Shown here: positions 1 through 4,635 of the stretch, piece by piece
Position numbering within the stretch: position 1 is the stretch's first letter
How the letters are laid out: each line of letters starts with the position of its first letter
The notes under the pieces: generated by a model
Databases searched by the model: none
What the model saw: only the letters and a program-made list of their open reading frames with translations
Told to the model about the DNA's origin: nothing
Made by a program: the position numbers and the translations under genes
From: Planctomycetota bacterium
GTDB taxonomy: Bacteria; Planctomycetota; Planctomycetia; Pirellulales; Thermoguttaceae
Direction: 5' to 3'
Assembly (NCBI GenBank): GCA_021784975.1
Contig: JAJYGU010000504.1
Span: forward strand, 1 to 9,205
DNA length: 9,205 nt

Positions 1-549
1 GAGTACGTCACCAATACCTTTATCTTTCCAGTAAAGATCGGCTACCATTTCATCGCCACCGACCACGGCGCAATGAACGGCCAGCTCTGCGGGATTGGGG
101 CCGACGCCGCCAATCGCTGCATCGTGGTCGACGCCCTCCAGCCGATGGGTCTGTTGATCACCAACGGCCAGTTCGTGGCGTTCAACGGAGAAGACCCGAT
201 CCAGATCGTGCTCAGCCCCACTTGCACCGGCTCGGTGCGGCTGCAAAACTGCGCCTTCTGGGGACCAGCCGCCCAAAACGTGCTTTCGCACAGCAAGAGC
301 TACCTATCTCTGTCGAACTGTTACTTCAGCGGCGATCGACCGCAAGACCGCCGGAGCGCCTTGGTGGAGGCCGATGGCGGCAAACTCCAGGTGGAAGGCT
401 GCACCTTCGATAGCCGCAAGCCGTCGATCCTGCTGGACAAGGGACTAAAGCACGCGGTGGTCACCGGCAACAACGGCGCCAACGGGGTGACCATCATCAC
501 CCACATCACCGGTCGGGCGAGCATCGCCAATAACGAGCCTCCGCAGTGA
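1..549 (+). CDS. C-terminal part of a parallel beta-helix protein (5' end outside window)
   Basis: The frame is open from base 1 to the TGA at 547-549, giving 182 residues with no start inside the window that must be used, so the true N-terminus lies upstream. The sequence repeats short beta-strand rungs of the type hydrophobic-x-hydrophobic-x-N/G-C-x-F, seen around residues 79-86 (VRLQNCAF), 102-109 (LSLSNCYF) and 129-136 (LQVEGCTF). A strand-and-turn stretch ends in NNGANG near residue 155. Such 23-27 residue rungs with stacked Cys, Asn and Phe are typical of right-handed parallel beta-helix proteins (pectate-lyase-like or glycan-associated surface proteins). I see no catalytic residues in this fragment, so the substrate cannot be stated. 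It lies on the chromosomal side of the tRNA and probably does not belong to the mobile element. The fold call is fairly sure; the function is unknown. Confidence 0.7.
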   Translation, partial: EYVTNTFIFPVKIGYHFIATDHGAMNGQLCGIGADAANRCIVVDALQPMGLLITNGQFVAFNGEDPIQIVLSPTCTGSVRLQNCAFWGPAAQNVLSHSKSYLSLSNCYFSGDRPQDRRSALVEADGGKLQVEGCTFDSRKPSILLDKGLKHAVVTGNNGANGVTIITHITGRASIANNEPPQ

Positions 550-575
550 AGGTAGTGAGTCATCAAACCGGTGAC

Positions 576-604
576 TTGACGTCATGCATCGCGACCACTA
601 TCAT
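576..604 (+). promoter_or_regulatory. Sigma70-like promoter for the tRNA-Val gene
   Basis: TTGACG at 576-581 and TATCAT at 599-604 each match the -35 and -10 consensus in five of six bases and are separated by exactly 17 bases. Transcription would start near base 611, about 60 bases before the tRNA. Position and orientation fit a tRNA promoter; activity is inferred. Confidence 0.6.
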
Positions 605-607
605 TGT

Positions 608-619
608 GGGGAATTCCCC
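608..619. repeat. 12-bp perfect palindrome at the predicted transcription start
   Basis: GGGGAATTCCCC is a perfect palindrome just after the -10 box at 599-604, covering the predicted +1 region. It could bind a dimeric protein or form the start of the tRNA leader. No family can be assigned, and chance is possible. Confidence 0.3.
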
Positions 620-672
620 TAACTGCCTAAGATTGCACGACTTAGTGGAGACTTGGTGACGGAGGGAGAATC

Positions 673-746
673 GGGCGATTAGCTCAGTTGGTTAGAGCGC
701 CAGCTCGACAAGCTGGAGGTCACTGGTTCGAGACCAGCATCGCCCA
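673..746 (+). tRNA. tRNA-Val (anticodon GAC)
   Basis: A full cloverleaf can be folded. The acceptor stem is GGGCGAT (673-679) with ATCGCCC (739-745), and A746 is the discriminator. The D arm is GCTC/GAGC (682-685, 695-698), the anticodon stem CCAGC/GCTGG (700-704, 712-716), and the T loop TTCGAGA (727-733). The loop TCGACAA places GAC (707-709) as the anticodon, reading valine GUC/GUU codons. CCA is not encoded. Two oddities stand out. Position 33, normally U, is C706. The outermost T-stem pair is an A722-C738 mismatch. The integrase 120 bases downstream in the same direction suggests the 3' half of this gene is the attachment site, and the mismatch may reflect recombination there. Confidence 0.9.
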
Positions 747-747
747 C

Positions 748-783
748 TAACCGTAAACTTTGCCGAAACGCGGATTTACGTTA
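748..783. repeat. Inverted repeat directly after the tRNA
   Basis: TAACCGTAAA (748-757) and TTTACGTTA (775-783) are complementary apart from one bulged base. The repeat starts two bases after the tRNA. It may be a weak processing or termination hairpin, or arm sites for the integrase. No U tract follows. Confidence 0.35.
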
Positions 784-784
784 C

Positions 785-801
785 CTGCCGATGGTCGGCA
801 G
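785..801. repeat. 7-bp hairpin between tRNA and integrase
   Basis: CTGCCGA and TCGGCAG form a perfect 7-bp stem with a 3-base loop. The sequence that follows is GC-rich without a T run, so it does not look like an intrinsic terminator. It may be an integrase-binding dyad or a structured leader. Confidence 0.35.
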
Positions 802-825
802 CGCGGCCTGAAAGTCATGGGGAAA

Positions 826-842
826 GGGGTAGTCACTACCCC
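826..842. promoter_or_regulatory. 8+8 dyad just upstream of the integrase ribosome binding site
   Basis: GGGGTAGT and ACTACCCC flank a single central C, a near-perfect dyad ending eight bases before the integrase Shine-Dalgarno sequence (851-856). GTCAC (832-836) inside it can also pair with GTGAC (844-848), so two alternative RNA folds are possible. This suggests an operator or a translational control hairpin for the integrase. The binding partner is unknown. Confidence 0.4.
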
Positions 843-865
843 CGTGACCGAAAGGACGTGCTGCT

Positions 866-2098
866 ATGTTTTGCAAACCGGTTTCCGTGCCGAAATATCG
901 GCACCACAAGGGCAGCGGCCAAGCCTTCGTACAGATTAAGGGCCATCGGCATTATCTTGGCAAGTGGAATTCGCCTAAGAGCAAAGAGCGATATGCTGCC
1001 TTCGTAGCCGAGCTGGCCGTCTCTCCCATCCCGGCCATGCCATCCGCTCTCGTTACCTCCGTGACACAACTCACCGTGGTCGAGTTGTGCGCGGCCTACC
1101 TCGACTACGCAGAGGGGTACTATCGGAAGAACGGCCAACCAACCCGATCCCTAGAGAGCATCAAACTGGCGATTCGGCCACTAATGGGAATGTACGGACA
1201 CGAGTTGGCCAACGAGTTCAGCCCTCTCCGACTGCTGGCGATCCAGGAGCGCCTCGCCGCCGCCAAATGTACCCGTTTATACGTCAACAAGCAGATAGGA
1301 GCGATGAAACGGATGTTCAAGTGGGGCGTCAGTCGAACCCTGGTGCCGCCGGCAGTGTACTCGGCGCTGGCCACCGTCGAGGGACTACGGATGGGCCGTA
1401 GTTCTGCCCGGGAGTCCAAACCCGTTCTTCCGGTCGCCGGCGAGGTGGTCGACGATACCTTACCCCACTTGCCGACGGTGGTTGCTGACATGGTGCGGTT
1501 TCAGCGGTTGACTGGCGCCCGGCCCGGGGAGGTCTGCCAGCTTCGTCCCAGCGACGTCGACCGCAATGGTGAGGTCTGGGAATATCGCCCGGTGGATCAC
1601 AAGACCGCCTACCGCGGGCGGGAGCGGGTGATATACGTTGGCCCTCAAGCCCAGCAAGTACTGTTGCCTTACCTGTTGCGCGACGCCCAGGCAAACTGCT
1701 TTTCGCCTGCGGAGAGCGAGCAGAAACGCCATGTCGAACAGCGCGCGTGCCGCAAGACGCGCGTGCAGCCTTCTCAGTGGAATCGCCGGAAGGCACGGCC
1801 AAAACGTGTGCCCAGGACGTTCTATACCAAGGACTCCTACCAGCGGGCCATTGCACGGGCGATCGTCAAGGCCAACCAGACAAGGATGAAGGAGGCCGCC
1901 GAGTCGGGCGTAGAACCGGTGCTCTTGGCTCACTGGCACGCAAATCAGCTACGTCACAGCAAGGCTACCGAGGTTCGCCGCCAGTTTGGGCTGGAAGCCG
2001 CCCAGGTCATTCTTGGTCATTCCAAGGCCGATGTCACCCAAGTCTATGCTGAGCGCGATGCACGGCTGGCCGTGGAGGTGGCAAAGAGGATCGGATGA
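866..2098 (+). CDS. int: Tyrosine-type site-specific integrase
   Basis: The 410-residue product would cut and rejoin DNA at the element ends through a covalent phosphotyrosine link. The N-terminal 50 residues (aromatic and basic, with GQAFVQIKGHRHYLGKW) resemble an arm-binding domain, and residues about 68-160 form the helical core-binding domain. The catalytic domain shows R219 in TGARPGE, a likely K246, R363 in NQLRHSKAT, H385 in LGHS and the nucleophile Y394 in VTQVYAERD. The first position of the usual H-x-x-R box is N360, a variant I associate with planctomycete integrases. A basic insertion with many Arg and Lys lies near residues 285-320. The ATG has AAAGGA at 851-856, nine bases upstream. 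The gene sits beside tRNA-Val, its likely target. Family assignment is firm; target site and direction of control are inferred. Confidence 0.93.
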   Translation: MFCKPVSVPKYRHHKGSGQAFVQIKGHRHYLGKWNSPKSKERYAAFVAELAVSPIPAMPSALVTSVTQLTVVELCAAYLDYAEGYYRKNGQPTRSLESIKLAIRPLMGMYGHELANEFSPLRLLAIQERLAAAKCTRLYVNKQIGAMKRMFKWGVSRTLVPPAVYSALATVEGLRMGRSSARESKPVLPVAGEVVDDTLPHLPTVVADMVRFQRLTGARPGEVCQLRPSDVDRNGEVWEYRPVDHKTAYRGRERVIYVGPQAQQVLLPYLLRDAQANCFSPAESEQKRHVEQRACRKTRVQPSQWNRRKARPKRVPRTFYTKDSYQRAIARAIVKANQTRMKEAAESGVEPVLLAHWHANQLRHSKATEVRRQFGLEAAQVILGHSKADVTQVYAERDARLAVEVAKRIG

Positions 2099-2124
2099 GA
2101 TAGCATCACAATCAGATCGTCGGG

Positions 2125-2222
2125 TTGCGGGTAGCTCCCGCAAGCGGCTCGGGCCGGTCGGCGCGGTATTCGCCTTTCTCGCCACGGGCTCGGGCCGACC
2201 TGATCTAACGAAAGGCGAAATC
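2125..2222 (+). promoter_or_regulatory. Structured leader with possible pseudoknot sequestering the ribosome binding site
   Basis: This leader contains a 7-bp hairpin, TTGCGGG/CCCGCAA (2125-2131, 2137-2143), and two copies of GGCTCGGGCCG (2146-2156, 2187-2197), each a small hairpin itself. GGTCGGC (2156-2162) can pair with GCCGACC (2194-2200). TTCGCCTTTC (2169-2178) can pair over ten bases with GAAAGGCGAA (2210-2219). The two long stems interleave, which gives an H-type pseudoknot. The second stem covers the Shine-Dalgarno sequence of the gene at 2223. This fits a translational switch, but no known riboswitch class is recognised. Confidence 0.45.
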
Positions 2223-4100
2223 ATGGCCGATTCTCCTCTAACCCGCGCGGTCTGCCGCGCGGTTTCACTTGCAGACGAGTTGTGCCAATTCGCGTGGCCG
2301 GTGGCCAAGGGATCTGACTGCGCGGATGCCCTATCAAAGAAGCTTGAAAAGCTTGGATGGGCAATCAAGAAAACGAAATCGTTGCCCAGACAGGCTAATG
2401 AGTTTCGTGGTCTTTACCCGGACGTGCCTGAGGCAATCGTCGGGATCGACGCTGCCAGCTATCACGAAATGGGGAGGTCGTTTGCGAAAAAGGTGCATCA
2501 GGGTGTCGCGCGTGCCATCTTGACCAAGCTCAATGATGATCTGATTGACCGCAATGATTACGAAGGCGTGGGCTGGCCGGTTGATGAGTTGAATTGGCTG
2601 CCCGACCCAGGCGAGGTCAGGTCTGCTTGGGCCCAGGTGTTGGCCTGTCTCCAGCAAATTGCGCGAAGGGCCGGACACACAATATGCGGTCGCTTGATTG
2701 TTCGAATTCAGGATGAGGCCGCAAGAAGGGCGGCGCGTGATGCACTCAAATCGAGAGAAGGCCCTTCTTCTTTGGCAACCTCACCCGCCGCCACGCCGAA
2801 CAAAGGTGAAGGGAAGGGCGGGGCCGGCTCGGGCCGACCCGTACAGAAAGGCGAGAGCATAGCAAACTTGTCCTTGCTGGAGCGCTATTCGGCAACCCCG
2901 GCCGGGCATGTTGCGTTTCTGGAATTCGTCCGGGATGAAGTCCACAACGCGGCCGAAGCGAAGCGGCAACAGCTTGTGCAAGGATACTCCAAAGACACCC
3001 TGGCCAGCATGGTTCGCGGCATCAAGTGGTCGGAAGCGGGGGAGCGGATAGCCGTTCTGCGCGATCTGGCCCCCGACGCCGCGGAGCAGGTTGCCGTGGT
3101 GTTGCGCCGCGAACTCACCGTCGGCACGGTCGAACAGCTTGACGAATTGTTTAGTCCCGCTGTCCAATCGCTTCGGGACGCGTTAGAGAACTCCCGCAAC
3201 AGTTCGACATCGCCGACGGCCGCCAAGCCCGATTCTGCAGCGGCCGATCACGCCCCCAATCGCCACTACATCCCCGAATCTGTGGTGGCCGACTGTCTCC
3301 GAGCCGGCCTCCACATCCCAACGTGCGAGATCCCCGGCATTGTGGTGAAGTGCCCAGAGGAGTGGACATGGTTTGCGAGAGAATGGAATCGACAGGTAGC
3401 GGAGCGGCTTGACAGAGAATGGCGAAAGTCGAAGGGCTTTGACCCCGAAGCCGTGCGGCTTCAAGAAGCGAGTATGGGGCTGACCGATCCCGTCAGATTG
3501 AAAGCGTACTGCGAAGCGTGGATACAAAGGCTGCGAGACGACGACGAGATCGCTCCGGTTGCCGCTGTCGACGCCTTCCGCAAGGCAAAGTCCGCCCTGA
3601 AGAGTTCGGGGCGACCTTGTCCAGACGTGCCCCCTAGCCTGCTGCGATTCGATGAGGGGCCATTGTGGCTCGCCTTGCTTCGTAAGGATGAGAAGGATAA
3701 GCGGCCGTTGAACGTGCCGGCTAACCTCCTGGCCGACCTGCTGCAAGCCTTCAAGCAGATAATCGGGACGTGCGATCCGGCGGCGGCCCCTGGCGAGCCC
3801 CCAGCGGCCACGGCCAACGACGCCCTTGACGACGCGGACGGGAATAAAAAGTGGTGTCACGAGCCTACTGAGCAACGACCAGAAGCATACAAATACGGCC
3901 CCATTACCGGCCAAAAAAAAGAGATATGCATCTGGATGGGCGAGAAGCCCAGCAGGAACATGCGACGGCTAAACCAGAAGGCGAACAAAACGGTATGGGT
4001 CATTCGACAAGCCGAAAGGTCATGGGAAGTGTGGTTTAAGGACGAGCGGACGTTTCAGCTTGCCGACAACAATCGGCGTTTCGCATTGAAATCAAGTTAG
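2223..4100 (+). CDS. Hypothetical 625-residue protein, possibly a fusion of two genes
   Basis: I do not recognise the family. The start chosen is ATG 2223, five bases after GAAAGGCG (2210-2217). The frame stays open upstream to 1986 within the integrase gene, but no better start is seen there. The protein is soluble and has no signal peptide or membrane segment. Residues 1-177 form a globular, mostly helical part. A Gly/Pro/Ser/Ala linker covers about 178-212. A second helical part with many charged residues follows (213-322), then a Ser/Ala/Pro linker (about 323-346), a third part (347-519), a linker (520-541) and a basic, Trp-rich C-terminus (550-625). The linker at 202-214 is encoded by a near copy of the gene's own leader, and I213 sits where the start codon would be. 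This suggests two genes fused in frame. Position between integrase and replication genes suggests an element function, possibly DNA handling; this is a guess. Confidence 0.75.
   Translation: MADSPLTRAVCRAVSLADELCQFAWPVAKGSDCADALSKKLEKLGWAIKKTKSLPRQANEFRGLYPDVPEAIVGIDAASYHEMGRSFAKKVHQGVARAILTKLNDDLIDRNDYEGVGWPVDELNWLPDPGEVRSAWAQVLACLQQIARRAGHTICGRLIVRIQDEAARRAARDALKSREGPSSLATSPAATPNKGEGKGGAGSGRPVQKGESIANLSLLERYSATPAGHVAFLEFVRDEVHNAAEAKRQQLVQGYSKDTLASMVRGIKWSEAGERIAVLRDLAPDAAEQVAVVLRRELTVGTVEQLDELFSPAVQSLRDALENSRNSSTSPTAAKPDSAAADHAPNRHYIPESVVADCLRAGLHIPTCEIPGIVVKCPEEWTWFAREWNRQVAERLDREWRKSKGFDPEAVRLQEASMGLTDPVRLKAYCEAWIQRLRDDDEIAPVAAVDAFRKAKSALKSSGRPCPDVPPSLLRFDEGPLWLALLRKDEKDKRPLNVPANLLADLLQAFKQIIGTCDPAAAPGEPPAATANDALDDADGNKKWCHEPTEQRPEAYKYGPITGQKKEICIWMGEKPSRNMRRLNQKANKTVWVIRQAERSWEVWFKDERTFQLADNNRRFALKSS
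2826..2861 (+). repeat. In-frame copy of the 2187-2225 leader inside the coding region
   Basis: GGCTCGGGCCGACC at 2826-2839 is identical over 14 bases to 2187-2200. GAAAGGCGA at 2846-2854 repeats 2210-2218. Five bases after GAAAGGCG comes ATA (2859-2861), at the position where the first copy has ATG. The encoded GSGRPVQKGESIAN parallels GSGRPDLTKGEIMAD read in the same frame from the leader. It looks like a former gene start with ATG replaced by ATA. Confidence 0.6.
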
Positions 4101-4150
4101 CCGGCAACGCCGACAACACGCCGGCAACGCCGACAACACGCCAGCAACGC
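4101..4150. repeat. 20-bp tandem repeat, 2.5 copies
   Basis: Bases 4101-4120 and 4121-4140 are identical 20-mers built on CCGGCAACG and CCGACAACACG. Bases 4141-4150 repeat the first ten bases with one change. The array begins directly after the TAG at 4098-4100. It is too short and gapless to be a CRISPR array. It may be replication slippage or a small protein-binding array. Confidence 0.8.
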
Positions 4151-4158
4151 GACTTGCC

Positions 4159-4192
4159 AAAACGCCCTTGTTTTTAGGGCGTTTTCTGTTTT
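4159..4192. terminator. Strong intrinsic terminator, probably bidirectional
   Basis: AAAACGCCCT (4159-4168) and AGGGCGTTTT (4176-4185) form a 10-bp stem with a 7-base loop, followed by CTGTTTT. The 5' arm begins with four A, so the structure could also stop transcription from the other side. It closes the transcript of the gene ending at 4100 and separates it from the replication unit. Confidence 0.85.
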
Positions 4193-4226
4193 CACCACGG
4201 AAACCATCGCTACCTTGGTATGTAGA

Positions 4227-4246
4227 TTGATTCGATTGCGAATCAA
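4227..4246. promoter_or_regulatory. Likely operator: perfect 8+8 inverted repeat upstream of the DUF1580 gene
   Basis: TTGATTCG (4227-4234) and CGAATCAA (4239-4246) flank a 4-base spacer, ATTG, 24 bases before the start codon at 4271. Its symmetry and its place in the only intergenic space upstream of the replication unit fit a binding site for a dimeric repressor, perhaps the DUF1580 protein itself. No convincing -35/-10 pair was found beside it. Confidence 0.55.
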
Positions 4247-4270
4247 ACAAAACATACGGAAGGATATGCG

Positions 4271-4585
4271 ATGATCGACATTTCCCTAGAAGAGACCTTC
4301 TCCCTCACGGAGGCCGCAAAACGACTTCCCTGCCGCCGCAAGGGCAAACGGCCCAACGTTGCCACTCTGTACCGCTGGGCCCAGGCCGGGTGCCGAGGAG
4401 TTCGCCTCGAAACGCTCTGCGTAGGCGCCACGCGATGCACGAGCATGGAGGCGCTGCAACGATTCTTCGATGCGCTGACCGCCAAGGCCGAGCCTAGGGC
4501 GGTGGCTCCGCAACCACGTCCGACCGCTCAACGCCAGAAAGCGATCGAGGCTGCCGAGCGACGGCTGGAGTCGGCTGGCATCTGA
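4271..4585 (+). CDS. DUF1580-type small DNA-binding protein
   Basis: The 104-residue product opens with MIDISLEETFSLTEAAKRLPCRRKG and continues with VATLYRWAQAG, CRGVRLETLCVG and TSMEALQRFF. This order matches the DUF1580 family, small proteins known mainly from planctomycetes that resemble the helix-turn-helix of AlpA/excisionase proteins. The helix-turn-helix would lie at residues about 10-40, with the wing and a further helix to about 68. The basic, Gln/Pro-rich tail (72-104) looks flexible. GGAAGGA (4258-4264) lies six bases before the ATG. The gene is first in the replication unit, 50 bases ahead of the Prim-Pol start, with the inverted repeat 4227-4246 upstream. A role as regulator or excision factor is inferred from fold and place; no enzymatic role is expected. 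Confidence 0.85.
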   Translation: MIDISLEETFSLTEAAKRLPCRRKGKRPNVATLYRWAQAGCRGVRLETLCVGATRCTSMEALQRFFDALTAKAEPRAVAPQPRPTAQRQKAIEAAERRLESAGI

Positions 4586-4586
4586 G

Positions 4587-4627
4587 CTCCTCAAAGTCCC
4601 TAAACCGCTTGTGGCAGATGAGGAGGG
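4587..4627 (+). promoter_or_regulatory. Possible stem masking the Prim-Pol ribosome binding site
   Basis: CTCCTCA (4587-4593), two bases after the DUF1580 stop, can pair with TGAGGAG (4619-4625), which covers most of the Shine-Dalgarno sequence AGGAGGG (4621-4627). Ribosomes finishing DUF1580 could open the stem and so couple the two genes. The stem is short and the loop is 25 bases, so this is tentative. Confidence 0.25.
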
Positions 4628-4635
4628 CCAAGCAA

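Noticed and set aside
785..801. Hairpin as a terminator for the tRNA
   Set aside because: The stem is good, but GC-rich sequence without a T run follows, so it was kept only as a repeat.
1329..1856. Minus-strand open frames across the integrase gene
   Set aside because: They overlap the catalytic domain of a clear integrase and have no motif of their own.
1986..2222. Upstream extension of the 625-residue protein into the integrase gene
   Set aside because: The frame is open but would overlap the integrase and translate the structured leader. ATG 2223 has a well-placed Shine-Dalgarno sequence.
3183..3914. Minus-strand open frame of 243 codons inside the 625-residue gene
   Set aside because: No ribosome binding site or recognisable motif, and Arg/Gly-rich shadow composition. 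The + strand gene has a good start, leader and terminator.
4101..4150. CRISPR array
   Set aside because: The units abut without spacers and there are only two and a half copies.
4609..4635. Earlier starts for the Prim-Pol gene (TTG 4609, ATG 4618)
   Set aside because: AGGAGGG at 4621-4627 lies inside these versions and is spaced correctly only for ATG 4636.
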